Positions 25,198 through 34,940 of a stretch of 64,000 bases of DNA are shown piece by piece (positions within the stretch are counted from its first letter, which is position 1; the number at the start of each line of letters is the position of its first letter). Below the pieces are notes generated by a model, which saw nothing but the letters and a program-made list of their open reading frames with translations, was not told where the DNA came from and searched no databases. Origin of the DNA: Fermentimonas sp. (GTDB lineage Bacteria > Bacteroidota > Bacteroidia > Bacteroidales > Dysgonomonadaceae); the NCBI GenBank assembly GCA_015478775.1, contig JADMKP010000007.1, positions 434,001 through 498,000 on the forward strand, in the 5' to 3' direction. A program made the translations under genes and the position numbers.

Positions 25198-26727
25198 ATG
25201 AAGAAAAAAGTAAACCAAGGATTGGTAATCTTTGGAGCCTCGGGTGACCTCACCTATCGTAAGCTTATTCCCGCAGTGTTCGATCTTTTTATGAACAACT
25301 CTCTACCCGAGGGTTATGCTGTTTTAGGGGTTAGTAGAACTGCGTTTAGTGACGATAAGTTTCGAAAAAAGATGAAAGAAGGGATTCGTTTGTTTGCTCA
25401 CCATAAAGATGCAACTAATGATAAGATAAATATATTTCTAGCTAAAATATACTATCTCAGCATTGATACCGCTATAGGTGATGAGTATGGCAAGGTGAAG
25501 GAGAAACTTGATAAACTGAACATCATATTTAACCTCGGACAAAATTATATCTTTTATTTATCTACTCCTCCAGCACTATATAATATAATTCCGAAGTTTT
25601 TATATGGACATGGACTCACATTACAACAAAAAGGCTTTAGGCGAATTATAATTGAAAAGCCATTTGGGCATGACCTTCAATCAGCTATAGATTTGAATCA
25701 TCAACTTCTAGAGTTTTTTCAAGAAGACCAAATTTATAGAATTGACCATTATTTGGGTAAGGAAACAGTACAAAACCTTATGATAACAAGGTTTGCAAAT
25801 GGCATATATGAGCCATTATGGAACCGCAATTACATACGACATGTAGAGATTACTGCTGCCGAAAGTATTGGCGTTGAAGATAGAGGGGGATATTATGACG
25901 GGGCAGGCGCTTTGCGAGATATGATACAAAATCATCTTCTTCAGGTTTTGTCGTTAGTCGCAATGGAGGCCCCGGCCAAATTAACAGCCGAAGATATCAG
26001 GTATGAAAAAATGAAAGTTTTCCGATCATTGCACCCACTAAGCAAAGATGATCTTAAAAACAATGTTATCAGGGGCCAGTACACAGAAGCAACGGTAAGA
26101 GGAAAACATTACAATAATTACAGAGACGAAAGTAATGTAACTCCTGAATCACGCACAGAAACATACGCAGCTATTAAAATATTTATAGACAACTGGCGCT
26201 GGCAAGGTGTGCCATTTTATATTCGTACTGGTAAGCGCCTGCCAACAAATGTATCGGAGGTGGTAATTCACTTCAATCCTTCCCCTCAAAAATTGTTTAA
26301 GCAGATGGATGAATCTACTAGCTCAGACAATCAGCTAATTATCCGCATTCAACCCGATGAAGGTATTTTACTTAAAACAGGAATGAAAGTGCCTGGTAGT
26401 GGCTATGAGGTTAGGTCTGTAAATATGGATTTTCATTATTCTGAGTTAAACGATCATTATATTCCAAGTGCGTATGAACGCTTGATACTCGATTGCATGA
26501 TTGGTGACAATATGCTTTACATGCAAGGTGAAGCAGCGGAAGAGACGTGGAAATTTGTGCAACCAATTCTCGATTATTGGGAAAATGATAAGGATGCACC
26601 ACTTCATGGTTATCCATCAGGTTCTTGGGGGCCCGATGTATCTGATGATCTGATTGATGGAACAGAAAATACATGGAGGTATCCTTGTAAAAATCTTGCA
26701 GAAGATGGTGTGTATTGTGAATTATAA
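25198..26727 (+). CDS. zwf: Glucose-6-phosphate 1-dehydrogenase
   Basis: A 509-residue NADP-dependent enzyme, first step of the oxidative pentose phosphate pathway. The nucleotide-binding start is FGASGDLTYRKLIPA, IIEKPFGHDL is conserved, and the active-site signature RIDHYLGKE lies at ~residues 181-189. Length is normal. It lies 25 bases upstream of pgl; gnd, a common partner in this phylum, is not next to it here. Confidence 0.96.
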   Translation: MKKKVNQGLVIFGASGDLTYRKLIPAVFDLFMNNSLPEGYAVLGVSRTAFSDDKFRKKMKEGIRLFAHHKDATNDKINIFLAKIYYLSIDTAIGDEYGKVKEKLDKLNIIFNLGQNYIFYLSTPPALYNIIPKFLYGHGLTLQQKGFRRIIIEKPFGHDLQSAIDLNHQLLEFFQEDQIYRIDHYLGKETVQNLMITRFANGIYEPLWNRNYIRHVEITAAESIGVEDRGGYYDGAGALRDMIQNHLLQVLSLVAMEAPAKLTAEDIRYEKMKVFRSLHPLSKDDLKNNVIRGQYTEATVRGKHYNNYRDESNVTPESRTETYAAIKIFIDNWRWQGVPFYIRTGKRLPTNVSEVVIHFNPSPQKLFKQMDESTSSDNQLIIRIQPDEGILLKTGMKVPGSGYEVRSVNMDFHYSELNDHYIPSAYERLILDCMIGDNMLYMQGEAAEETWKFVQPILDYWENDKDAPLHGYPSGSWGPDVSDDLIDGTENTWRYPCKNLAEDGVYCEL

Positions 26728-26752
26728 ATAAAGAAAATACTGAAAACAAAAT

Positions 26753-27469
26753 ATGGAAATACAGATATTCAATTCATTAAAGGAGTTAAATGAATCTTTT
26801 ACCGAGTGGTTTAAGGAGATTAGCTCTACGGAAAAACAAATAACTGTTGCTCTTTCGGGAGGAAGCACACCTAAGTCTCTATTTGATTATTGGTCATCCT
26901 TACCAGAAGGTGAAATCGAATGGACAAAAATTAATTTCTTTTGGGGTGATGAACGATGTGTTGCCCCTGACGACAGTGAGAGTAACTTTAAGATGACTAA
27001 AGAGCATCTTTTCAACAACATAAACATTCCTGAAGAAAACATTTTCCGCATTAAGGGAGAAAATAATCCCACAGATGAAGCAAAAAGATATGGGGAATTA
27101 CTAAATAGTGAACTTGCGCAGAAAGAAGGAACACCCGTTTTTGATGTTGTGATTCTGGGAATGGGTGATGATGGCCACACAGCCTCTATTTTCCCTCATG
27201 AAATTGAGCTATGGAACGATGAAAATAATTGTGTAACTGCTACTCATCCTGACAGTGGACAGGAAAGAGTTAGCTTAACAGGCAAAGTAATAAATGCAGC
27301 TAAAAATGTTGTATTTCTTGTAACAGGAAAGAATAAGGCCGAGAAGGTTAAGGAGATTATTGAGCAACCTGAAGTTGCAGAAAGAAAATATCCGGCAGCA
27401 CTTGTACAACCGGATTCAGATAACTTATATTGGTTTTTAGATGAAGCAGCTGCAGAAAAAATGATGTAA
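26753..27469 (+). CDS. pgl: 6-phosphogluconolactonase
   Basis: A 238-residue SugarP isomerase-fold enzyme of the DevB type, hydrolysing the zwf product. Motifs are ALSGGSTPKSLFDY (~residue 34), FFWGDERCVAPDDSESNF and LGMGDDGHTASIFP (~residue 138). It forms an operon with zwf and is convergent with def. Confidence 0.95.
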   Translation: MEIQIFNSLKELNESFTEWFKEISSTEKQITVALSGGSTPKSLFDYWSSLPEGEIEWTKINFFWGDERCVAPDDSESNFKMTKEHLFNNINIPEENIFRIKGENNPTDEAKRYGELLNSELAQKEGTPVFDVVILGMGDDGHTASIFPHEIELWNDENNCVTATHPDSGQERVSLTGKVINAAKNVVFLVTGKNKAEKVKEIIEQPEVAERKYPAALVQPDSDNLYWFLDEAAAEKMM

Positions 27470-27502
27470 TATTCTAAGCTATACTTCTTGAAGAGTCACT
27501 TT

Positions 27503-28063
27503 TTACCTAACAGTTTTAATTCTGTAATCACAAGCAACTTTTCCCTTTTCCATGTTTGTAAGCTTACTCTTATTCATCCTTTTGCGAAGTAGTGATATTT
27601 TATCGGTAAATAATATCCCATCCAAATGATCATATTCATGTTGGATAACACGTGCCAAATACCCTTTGTATATTTGGTCGTGAGCTTGTAGATTCTCGTC
27701 TAGATATGATATTCTAATCTCATCTTCGCGAGAAACTTTTTCATGAACACCGGGGATACTAAGGCAGCCCTCTTCAGCAATAACCATATCACCTCCTCGC
27801 TCTGTGATATGTGCGTTGATAAAGACTTTCTTCATACCCTTAAACTCGGGATGCTCTTCGTCGGCAAGAGGAGACAAATCCACCACAAAAATTCTATCCT
27901 CAAGACCTACTTGAGGAGCGGCCAACCCCACCCCTTCTGCTTGATACATTGTCTCAAACATGTTATCTATCAACTCTTTTAGGTTGGGATAACTGTTAGC
28001 GTCTATATCCCGTGTAACTTTTCTAAGTACCGGGTGTCCGTATATATATATTGGTAAAATCAT
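27503..28063 (-). CDS. def: Peptide deformylase
   Basis: A 186-residue metalloenzyme removing the formyl group from new proteins. All three motifs are present: GVGLAAPQVG (~residue 44), EEGCLSIPG (~residue 100, metal-binding Cys) and QHEYDHLDG (~residue 144, two His and the catalytic Glu). Its start overlaps the ruvX stop by four bases, so the two are coupled. Confidence 0.97.
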   Translation of the reverse strand: MILPIYIYGHPVLRKVTRDIDANSYPNLKELIDNMFETMYQAEGVGLAAPQVGLEDRIFVVDLSPLADEEHPEFKGMKKVFINAHITERGGDMVIAEEGCLSIPGVHEKVSREDEIRISYLDENLQAHDQIYKGYLARVIQHEYDHLDGILFTDKISLLRKRMNKSKLTNMEKGKVACDYRIKTVR

Positions 28064-28482
28064 AATCTTATTCTTCTGCTTTCCATATACCCCTGAAGTA
28101 TAATGGTAGCGCTTATTTCATCAACTAGCTCCTTATTCCGTCGATCTTGTTTTTTTAAACCACCATCTATCATTGCTTGATGAGCAAGTTTAGATGTAAA
28201 TCGCTCGTCGAAATATTGTATATTAATTTTTGGATATAATTTCTTCAAACGGTTCACAAACGGCTCAATCCTTTTCATATTTTCAGATGGCTGTCCATTC
28301 ATTTGTTTAGGTAAACCAACAATAATTGATTCTACCTCTTCCTTTTTAAGATAATCTTCAAGAAACTCAAAAAGCTTGGAGGTTTCAACGGTTGTTAGTC
28401 CGTTTGCTATAATCTGAAGCGGATCGCTAACAGCTATACCTGTACGTTTTTTACCGTAATCAATTGATAATAACCTGGACAT
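28060..28482 (-). CDS. ruvX: Holliday junction resolvase-like / pre-16S rRNA nuclease YqgF
   Basis: A 140-residue RNase H-fold nuclease of the RuvX/YqgF family. The first catalytic aspartate is in SIDYGKKRTGIAVSD, followed by VGLPKQMNG, FDERFTS and a final DEISATIILQGYM. The family matures the 16S rRNA 5' end in E. coli. It lies eight bases downstream of lptB and overlaps def. Confidence 0.93.
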   Translation of the reverse strand: MSRLLSIDYGKKRTGIAVSDPLQIIANGLTTVETSKLFEFLEDYLKKEEVESIIVGLPKQMNGQPSENMKRIEPFVNRLKKLYPKINIQYFDERFTSKLAHQAMIDGGLKKQDRRNKELVDEISATIILQGYMESRRIRL

Positions 28483-28490
28483 AAAATAAA

Positions 28491-29324
28491 TTATTGTACC
28501 TCAAATGTTCTTCTGCGAAGTTCAAAATCACGGCCCAGATATTTCTCTCTAACAATTGGATTAGCTGCCAATTCCTCGGCCGTACCTTGAAATAAAACCT
28601 TCCCTTCAAAAAGAAGATAAGCTCTATCTGTAATACTTAGAGTTTCATCCACATTGTGGTCGGTAATAAGTATCCCAATATTTTTATACTTCAGCTGAGC
28701 CACAATAGATTGTATATCCTGAACTGCAATTGGGTCGATACCAGCAAATGGCTCGTCGAGCATAATAAACTTTGGATCAATAGCAAGACATCTTGCAATC
28801 TCTGCACGACGACGCTCACCACCCGAAAGCCTATCTCCAGTGTTCTTTCGCACCTTCTCTAAACCAAACTCATCTATTAGGCTTTCTAATTTCAGCTCTC
28901 GCTCTTTAGGAGTTTTATCTGTAAATTCAAGTACAGACATTATATTATCCTCAACACTCATTTTACGGAATATAGAAGCCTCTTGAGCCAAATAACCAAT
29001 ACCACTTTGAGCACGTTTATATACAGGATAGTCTGTAATGTTTTGATTTCCAATAAAAATCTCACCTTCATTGGGCACAATTAAACCAACTGTCATGTAA
29101 AATGTAGTGGTCTTTCCAGCGCCATTGGGACCGAGTAATCCAACAATCTCACCTTGCTTAACATTTATAGAGACGTGACTAACTACAGTACGTTTACCAT
29201 ACTTTTTTACAAGGTTATTCGTACGAAGCATAAGCTTCTCGCCTTGTTCATTAGCTGTTCCAACCATAGAGTTTGTCTCCTCTATATCAGTAGTCGCAGA
29301 TATTTCATCTAAATGTTCGCTCAT
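28491..29324 (-). CDS. lptB: LPS export ABC transporter ATP-binding protein LptB
   Basis: A 277-residue ATPase that powers lipopolysaccharide export with LptF/LptG. Walker A is [10 protein letters not shown] (~residue 69), the ABC signature [13 protein letters not shown] (~residue 166) and Walker [13 protein letters not shown] (~residue 185). The first ~30 residues, acidic and not conserved, are longer than the lead I recall in Bacteroides; an internal ATG at 29231 could be the real start, but the promoter at 29342-29349 fits the longer form. Confidence 0.93.
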   Translation of the reverse strand: MSEHLDEISATTDIEETNSMVGTANEQGEKLMLRTNNLVKKYGKRTVVSHVSINVKQGEIVGLLGPNGAGKTTTFYMTVGLIVPNEGEIFIGNQNITDYPVYKRAQSGIGYLAQEASIFRKMSVEDNIMSVLEFTDKTPKERELKLESLIDEFGLEKVRKNTGDRLSGGERRRAEIARCLAIDPKFIMLDEPFAGIDPIAVQDIQSIVAQLKYKNIGILITDHNVDETLSITDRAYLLFEGKVLFQGTAEELAANPIVREKYLGRDFELRRRTFEVQ

Positions 29325-29341
29325 TAGTAGGAAAATTTATA

Positions 29342-29349
29342 CAAAGGTA
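29342..29349 (-). promoter_or_regulatory. Candidate -7 promoter element for lptB-ruvX-def
   Basis: The minus strand reads TACCTTTG, an exact -7 match, 18 bases before the lptB start. Confidence 0.55.
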
Positions 29350-29371
29350 TAAAAAAGTTGCCAGTAAATAA

Positions 29372-29725
29372 TCACTTAGTAATCACTATCTCCGCTTTTT
29401 CAACCTCTCCATTCATAGGTGGGTGCAATTTTGCAACTCTTACTTCAAGTGAAGAAATTTGCATATATTGCTCTGATATTCTTTTGAAAATTCTTGCAGC
29501 AACATGTTCTAGCAACTTCGAAGGAGTCTCCATTTCTTCTTTAACAATATCATAAACATCTGCATAGCTAATGGTATCTCTAACATCATCAGACTCGCAA
29601 GCTTCTATAAGATCAGCATCTATTACTATATTAACTTCAAAATCGCCACCAATAACACTTTCATGTGGCAACACCCCATGAAAAGCGCGGAATTTCATAT
29701 TACAAAGATTAATTCTTGTCTTCAT
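29372..29725 (-). CDS. folB: Dihydroneopterin aldolase
   Basis: A 117-residue folate-pathway enzyme forming 6-hydroxymethyl-dihydropterin. The start TRINLCNMKFRAFHGVLPHE contains the FxAxHGV(x)PxE active-site block, and DTISYADVYDIVKEEM (~residue 50) and LLEHVAARI follow. It ends 48 bases from the lptB start on the same strand but has its own promoter. Confidence 0.92.
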   Translation of the reverse strand: MKTRINLCNMKFRAFHGVLPHESVIGGDFEVNIVIDADLIEACESDDVRDTISYADVYDIVKEEMETPSKLLEHVAARIFKRISEQYMQISSLEVRVAKLHPPMNGEVEKAEIVITK

Positions 29726-29749
29726 CTATTCTATCTGTTTTTAGGAGTC

Positions 29750-29757
29750 AAATATAA
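29750..29757 (-). promoter_or_regulatory. Candidate -7 promoter element for folB
   Basis: The minus strand reads TATATTTG, an exact match, 25 bases before the folB start. It lies back to back with the plus-strand element for the aminopeptidase gene. Confidence 0.6.
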
Positions 29758-29768
29758 GAACATTTTGT

Positions 29769-29776
29769 TATATTTG
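29769..29776 (+). promoter_or_regulatory. Candidate -7 promoter element for the M24 aminopeptidase gene
   Basis: TATATTTG is an exact match, about 100 bases before the start codon. Confidence 0.5.
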
Positions 29777-29878
29777 TTGTTTTTAAATTAGAGTTGTCTT
29801 TCAAACTGTGTCATTTATCATTGAATTTCAAGCTTATACAGCAAAGACAATTTCAAACAAATACAAAAACAACAATAC

Positions 29879-31669
29879 ATGAAGAAGAACGAAATCCCTG
29901 AACGACTCACAGCAATGCGTCAATTTTTAACTGAAAATGATATTGATGCTTTCATAGTGCCCAGTACAGATGCTCATCTTAGCGAATATCCGCCTAAATA
30001 CTGGGAATCAAGAAAATGGATTAGCGGCTTTACAGGTTCTGCAGGTACTGCAGTTGTAACAAAGGATAGTGCGGGTGTGTGGACCGACTCTCGCTATTTC
30101 ATTCAAGCAGCTGATGAACTAAAGGATACAGGTTTCGATTTATTTAAAATGGGTCAATCAGACACTCCGGATATGACTAGATGGATAATAGAACAGGTTG
30201 GAGATGGGGGTACTGTGGGAATTGATGGACATGTATATGCCGCGTCAGACGCTAAGTCCCTTAAGGAAAAGCTAGAGAAGAATAATATTGCATTAAACAC
30301 ATCATTTGACCCATTCTCCAAAATAAGAAAAGACAGGCCCGAGATACCAAAAAATAAGGCTTTTACACTTCCTGTTGAAATAGCCGGAGAAACTGTTAAA
30401 AGTAAAATTGATAGAATAAATGCCGAACTGAAGAAGGTTGGGGCTGATGGAATAATTATTGTAACTCTTGATGCTGTTGCATGGACTTATAATATAAGAG
30501 GTAACGACGTTGATTATAACCCCGTTGCAGTTGCATATGCATATGTATCGGAGAATGAAACTATCCTCTTTATTGATCCCGATAAACTTAGTGATGAGGT
30601 TGCTCATTCTTATAAAGAGCAAGGTATAAAAGTGACCGATTATAAAGAAGTTTTTGAATATGTTAGCCTGTTTCCCGAAGGTCATAAAATATGTATTACA
30701 GGAAATAAGATTAATTGGAAGTTACTTCAATCAATACCTGCCACATGTGAGATAATTGATGTTCCTTCTCCGGTGGATTTGATGAAGAGTAAAAAAAATG
30801 AAACCGAACTTAAAGGATTCCGCAATGCTATGATTAAGGATGGGGTTGCATTAGTTAAATTCTTTATGTGGCTTGAAGAAGCCGTTCCAGCTGGTGAAGT
30901 AGATGAGGTGAAGGTAGAAGAAAAACTACGTGAGTTTCGTTCGCAACAGGATTTGTTTGTTGGTGAAAGTTTTGGCACAATTGCAGGTTATAAAAGTAAC
31001 GGTGCAGTTATACATTATCATGCGATACCCGAAACATGTCTTGAGGTGAAACCTGAAGGTTTGCTACTTATAGACTCAGGTGGGCAATATAGAGATGGTA
31101 CTACAGATATCACCAGAACTGTTGCTGTGGGAAAACTCACAAAACAGATGAAGGTAGACTACACAAATGTGCTTAAAGGACACATATCAGTTGCAACTGC
31201 CATTTATCCCGAAGGAACAAGAGGTTCTCAGCTAGATATTCTTGCAAGAAAGGCGTTATGGGATAACGCCACAACATACTGGCATGGAACCGGTCACGGT
31301 ATTGGACATTTCTTAAATGTACACGAAGGTCCGCAGAACATACGCTTAGAAGAGAATCCAACTGTATTACAACCGGGAATGGTGACTTCTAATGAGCCTG
31401 GTGTATATCGCGCCAATCAATATGGTATTCGCATCGAAAACCTTATTGTTACTCAGGAGTATGAGAAGACTGAAGAGTTTGGCACATTCTATAATTTTGA
31501 GACTATTACGCTTTGCCCTATCGATACAAAACCTATATCGAAGAAACTACTTACTAAAAGTGAGAAAAAATGGTTTAATAAGTATCACAAGATGGTTTAC
31601 AAGAAACTAAAAAACCATTTGAGCAATGAAGAAAAAGCTTGGTTGAAGAACAAAACATCACCAATTTAA
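29879..31669 (+). CDS. Xaa-Pro aminopeptidase (M24B, aminopeptidase P family)
   Basis: A 596-residue three-domain aminopeptidase P that removes an N-terminal residue before proline. Two creatinase-like N-terminal domains (DIDAFIVPSTDAHLSEY; ISGFTGSAGTAVV) precede the pita-bread domain, whose metal ligands are visible in IDSGGQYRDGTTDITRT (two Asp), WHGTGHGIGHFLNVHEGP (His), TSNEPGVY (Glu) and GIRIENL (Glu). Length matches the long, eukaryotic-like form. It is followed by a terminator. Confidence 0.92.
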   Translation: MKKNEIPERLTAMRQFLTENDIDAFIVPSTDAHLSEYPPKYWESRKWISGFTGSAGTAVVTKDSAGVWTDSRYFIQAADELKDTGFDLFKMGQSDTPDMTRWIIEQVGDGGTVGIDGHVYAASDAKSLKEKLEKNNIALNTSFDPFSKIRKDRPEIPKNKAFTLPVEIAGETVKSKIDRINAELKKVGADGIIIVTLDAVAWTYNIRGNDVDYNPVAVAYAYVSENETILFIDPDKLSDEVAHSYKEQGIKVTDYKEVFEYVSLFPEGHKICITGNKINWKLLQSIPATCEIIDVPSPVDLMKSKKNETELKGFRNAMIKDGVALVKFFMWLEEAVPAGEVDEVKVEEKLREFRSQQDLFVGESFGTIAGYKSNGAVIHYHAIPETCLEVKPEGLLLIDSGGQYRDGTTDITRTVAVGKLTKQMKVDYTNVLKGHISVATAIYPEGTRGSQLDILARKALWDNATTYWHGTGHGIGHFLNVHEGPQNIRLEENPTVLQPGMVTSNEPGVYRANQYGIRIENLIVTQEYEKTEEFGTFYNFETITLCPIDTKPISKKLLTKSEKKWFNKYHKMVYKKLKNHLSNEEKAWLKNKTSPI

Positions 31670-31687
31670 TTTAAATATTATATCAAT

Positions 31688-31731
31688 AAAAGTCGGTGTA
31701 TAGGTTTATGAAAAACAATACCCGACTTTTT
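31688..31731 (+). terminator. Terminator after the M24 aminopeptidase gene
   Basis: AAAAGTCGG (31688-31696) pairs with CCGACTTTT (31722-31730), followed by more thymine. Confidence 0.75.
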
Positions 31732-31744
31732 CATTTATAAATTT

Positions 31745-32272
31745 ATGGCTCTTATAAAATCAGTTAGAGGCTTCACGCCTGAAATAGGAGAAAACTGTTA
31801 TCTGGCAGAGAATGCCACTATAATAGGAGATGTGATAATCGGTAAAGATTGCAGCATCTGGTTTAACGCAGTACTTCGCGGAGATGTAAATTCTATTCGT
31901 ATTGGAGATAGAGTTAATGTTCAGGACGGCACAGTAATTCATACATTATATCAGAAGTCGGTTTCAATAATTGGCAATGATGTATCAATTGGGCACAACG
32001 TTGTAATTCACGGAGCCGATGTAAAAGACGGAGCACTCATAGGAATAGGTTCAATCATTCTAGATCACGCTATAATAGGAGAAGGAGCAATTATAGCTGC
32101 CGGCTCTGTTGTGCTAAGTGGAAGTATAGTAGAGCCCGGCAGTATTTATGCAGGAGTGCCAGCTAAATTTGTAAAAAAAGTAGACCCCACTCAATCTAAA
32201 GAAATGAATCAAAAGATAGCCAACAACTATCTCATGTATGCTGGCTGGTATAAGGAAGACTTTGCCCAGTGA
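31745..32272 (+). CDS. Gamma carbonic anhydrase family protein
   Basis: A 175-residue left-handed beta-helix protein built of hexapeptide repeats. The three metal-ligand histidines of the gamma class are in place: VIHTLYQK, IGHNVVIHGA (two). Related proteins (YrdA/PaaY type) bind zinc or iron; carbonic anhydrase activity is not proven for most. It is convergent with the U32 peptidase gene. Confidence 0.9.
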   Translation: MALIKSVRGFTPEIGENCYLAENATIIGDVIIGKDCSIWFNAVLRGDVNSIRIGDRVNVQDGTVIHTLYQKSVSIIGNDVSIGHNVVIHGADVKDGALIGIGSIILDHAIIGEGAIIAAGSVVLSGSIVEPGSIYAGVPAKFVKKVDPTQSKEMNQKIANNYLMYAGWYKEDFAQ

Positions 32273-32298
32273 CGACAGAAAAGACACGAGGTGAATTT

Positions 32299-33567
32299 CT
32301 ATCGTTCATGAGCTGTGCCCTTCCTATTAGCATCAACCATTTTATAAAGCTGATCGTTGGGTCTTATTTTCTCATTTGTTTTAATTGAGAAGAAATCACC
32401 TTTTACTGCTTCCTGTGTAGTTTGCATGTCAACCCTTATATCATCAGCAGTAATAAATAATGCACCTGTGGTTGGGCCTGTAACAAGCAGCTCGTCACCA
32501 GCCTTTACCGATTGAGTTTCGATAAGAAATTCTGTAACACCAAGGTTGCCAAAATGCTTTATGGCCTTACCCACATAAACTTTTCTTTTTGTTGCTCCCG
32601 AACCATATCGATGCGTCCATTCACCCAATCGCTGACCGAGATAATAACCATCCCAAAAACCACGATTAAAGACAGTTGACAGCTTTTCATTCCACACATC
32701 AATTTTCTCTTGAGTGAAAGTATCGTCACAATAGCTTTCAATTGCTTCTCTGTAGCATGTGGTTACTAAACGGACATATTCGGGACCTCTTGCACGACCT
32801 TCTATTTTAAAAACCCTAACTCCCGCATCTAACATTTTATTCATAAAATGGATGGTCTTAAGATCTTTTGGAGACATTATATATTCATTGTCAATCTCCA
32901 ACTCAATATCGCTAGTTTTATCCTTAACGATATAACCTCTGCGGCAAATTTGATTGCAAGCTCCACGATTTGCGGAGAGGTCTTTTTCATGCAGACTCAA
33001 ATAGCATTTACCCGACACAGCCATACAAAGTGCTCCATGAGCAAACATCTCTATCTGAACCAGTTCACCTTTAGGTCCTTTTATTTGTTGTTCCACAATA
33101 TCTTTATGAATAGTAGCAACCTGATCTAGATTAAGCTCACGTGCAAGTACCACAACATCTGCATATTGTGCATAAAACTTAAGCGACTCAGTATTTGTAA
33201 TATTTAGTTGTGTTGAGAGGTGAACTTCAACTCCTATACTGCGGGCATACACTAGTACAGCCACATCAGCAGCAATTATTGCAGATAGATTTGCCTCTTT
33301 TGCTGCATCAACAACCTTACGCATAAGCGCCATATCGTTGTTGTAAATAATAGTGTTTACTGTGAGATAACTCTTTATATTGCTTTCTTTACATATTGCA
33401 ACAATTTTGTGAAGATCGTCGATAGTAAAGTTATTTGAAGATTTTGAACGCATATTCAATCCCTCAATACCAAAGTAGATTGAATCTGCCCCACCCTGAA
33501 TAGCAGCCATGAGTGATTCATAGGAGCCAGCGGGTGACATTATTTCATAATTTTGTCTCAGTTTCAT
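32299..33567 (-). CDS. Peptidase U32 family protein (TrhP/YegQ-like)
   Basis: A 422-residue U32 family protein. The start MSPAGSYESLMAAIQGGADSIYFG and the family signature EMFAHGALCMAVSGKCYLS (~residue 172) are clear, and cysteines in GACNQICRRGY complete the likely iron-sulfur set. Members of this group are now linked to prephenate-dependent tRNA or rRNA hydroxylation rather than proteolysis. Which of these applies here is not decided by sequence alone. Confidence 0.88.
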   Translation of the reverse strand: MKLRQNYEIMSPAGSYESLMAAIQGGADSIYFGIEGLNMRSKSSNNFTIDDLHKIVAICKESNIKSYLTVNTIIYNNDMALMRKVVDAAKEANLSAIIAADVAVLVYARSIGVEVHLSTQLNITNTESLKFYAQYADVVVLARELNLDQVATIHKDIVEQQIKGPKGELVQIEMFAHGALCMAVSGKCYLSLHEKDLSANRGACNQICRRGYIVKDKTSDIELEIDNEYIMSPKDLKTIHFMNKMLDAGVRVFKIEGRARGPEYVRLVTTCYREAIESYCDDTFTQEKIDVWNEKLSTVFNRGFWDGYYLGQRLGEWTHRYGSGATKRKVYVGKAIKHFGNLGVTEFLIETQSVKAGDELLVTGPTTGALFITADDIRVDMQTTQEAVKGDFFSIKTNEKIRPNDQLYKMVDANRKGTAHER

Positions 33568-33590
33568 AGTGTCGCTCTGATTTTAAAGTG

Positions 33591-33598
33591 CAAAAGTA
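33591..33598 (-). promoter_or_regulatory. Candidate -7 promoter element for the U32 gene
   Basis: The minus strand reads TACTTTTG, an exact match, 24 bases before the start codon. Confidence 0.55.
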
Positions 33599-33605
33599 CA
33601 AAAAA

Positions 33606-34445
33606 TCAGTGGGTTTCACATTGTAAGGTAACTTTATCTGGAAATTCAACGGCGTACTTGGCAGACAATTGTGCAACTTCTGCTTCATAGTCAGTAATGT
33701 TTGAGGGTATATAACTATTTCCCACAATCGACTTATCAAATAATTTTTCATACCATGTACATGATGCCGTATACCTTCCGTAGTTGAGATCTAAATGATA
33801 TCCATCTCTACAGAAAGTATCTCCTAAACTGGTTGCTCTTCCGTTTTGAATTGCTGTCCCTGATGGGATAACGATATCTATCTCATTGTCTTGTGCAACC
33901 CTGCTTGTTGTATCAATTATTGCATTGTACATCACTAACTGATCGTTACTATAATTAGCAAACCCCTCGTGAGTAGAGGTTTGCTCGTATGCCCAGGTTG
34001 CATGTAAAACTACCTCTACATCTGGATTAGTTGAATAGCCTTTGATGATTTTAGTTAACTGGTCTATATATGGATAATAAGATTCATAGATGCCCGAGAG
34101 AGAGCTCACCTGCTGTAAAGAGATGTAGTCCCACTCCTCATCAATAATTGCATCTAACAATGTAAAATCGGGAGTAATAATTTTCTCACCATCAACTATT
34201 TTGCGATATGAATAATCAGAAGAGTTGCTTATAAAATTATTATAATGCCGTTCTAATGAACATCCACCGATGTACATATTGCCTATGATTATTGTGTCGC
34301 CAGCTGCAACAGCTAATCCGGATAGATAATATTCTATAGCGTCATCTGAAAAACTATTACCAATTGCTAATATTTTTACTTGCTCTGCTTTAAGCGTTGC
34401 TATAGAAATGAATATGGAGAGAATGAAAATCGTAAACTTTGTCAT
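33606..34445 (-). CDS. Exported DUF4886 (SGNH hydrolase-like) protein
   Basis: A 279-residue protein with a signal peptide (~residues 1-20, ending TLKAEQ). The DUF4886 pattern is clear: KILAIGNSFSDDAIEYYL with the candidate nucleophile serine, GGCSLERHYNN, SLQQVSSLSG, and the C-terminal CRDGYHLDLNYGRYTAS with a candidate catalytic Asp-His. SGNH-fold relatives act on esters of glycans; no substrate can be given. It is a single gene. Confidence 0.85.
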   Translation of the reverse strand: MTKFTIFILSIFISIATLKAEQVKILAIGNSFSDDAIEYYLSGLAVAAGDTIIIGNMYIGGCSLERHYNNFISNSSDYSYRKIVDGEKIITPDFTLLDAIIDEEWDYISLQQVSSLSGIYESYYPYIDQLTKIIKGYSTNPDVEVVLHATWAYEQTSTHEGFANYSNDQLVMYNAIIDTTSRVAQDNEIDIVIPSGTAIQNGRATSLGDTFCRDGYHLDLNYGRYTASCTWYEKLFDKSIVGNSYIPSNITDYEAEVAQLSAKYAVEFPDKVTLQCETH

Positions 34446-34506
34446 TATGTTATATTTTTATGGTGCATTCAAACCGAACACACCATAATTCCTCTTTACT
34501 TGTTTG

Positions 34507-34514
34507 CAAAAATA
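34507..34514 (-). promoter_or_regulatory. Candidate -7 promoter element for the DUF4886 gene
   Basis: The minus strand reads TATTTTTG, an exact match, about 60 bases before the start codon at 34445. Confidence 0.45.
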
Positions 34515-34526
34515 GTTATTTTACTG

Positions 34527-34925
34527 TTATTCTACTGTTATTTTTCTAATCATTTTTTCTACATCTTCAAACGCTTTGCTCATAACATCTTGCATAACAC
34601 CTCCAATTTGCACAGCAAACATAGCCGAATTCATTCTAGAGATATAAGTGTTTCCGTCGGACTTCTCATAAACGGAAACTCTGCATGGCATCATATTAGC
34701 ATAAATCCTTAATGAATCGTCAGATAGTAACTTATAAGCATAATCGGGCTTACACATCTCTACCACCTTTACAGGCAGCACGTCTTTACCGTTCTTTCTC
34801 ATTGTTTCCTGCAAATCGAGCTTCTGAATTATTTTCCACTCATATTCAGGTACCAATTCTGTAAGATGCTTTATGGTTTCTTCAAAACTATATTTGCTTT
34901 TGCTTTCAAAAAACATTGTATCCAT
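34527..34925 (-). CDS. DUF302 domain-containing protein
   Basis: A 132-residue DUF302 protein. The family pattern includes the N-terminal SFEETIKHLTELVPEYEW, CKPDYAYKLL, and the MMPCRVSVYEK strand near residue 80. DUF302 proteins are small, of unknown function, and often occur with sulfur-oxidation and redox genes. It is the last gene of an ArsR-thioredoxin-DUF302 operon, 15 bases after the thioredoxin. Confidence 0.87.
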   Translation of the reverse strand: MDTMFFESKSKYSFEETIKHLTELVPEYEWKIIQKLDLQETMRKNGKDVLPVKVVEMCKPDYAYKLLSDDSLRIYANMMPCRVSVYEKSDGNTYISRMNSAMFAVQIGGVMQDVMSKAFEDVEKMIRKITVE

Positions 34926-34940
34926 AAATTTGTGGGTATA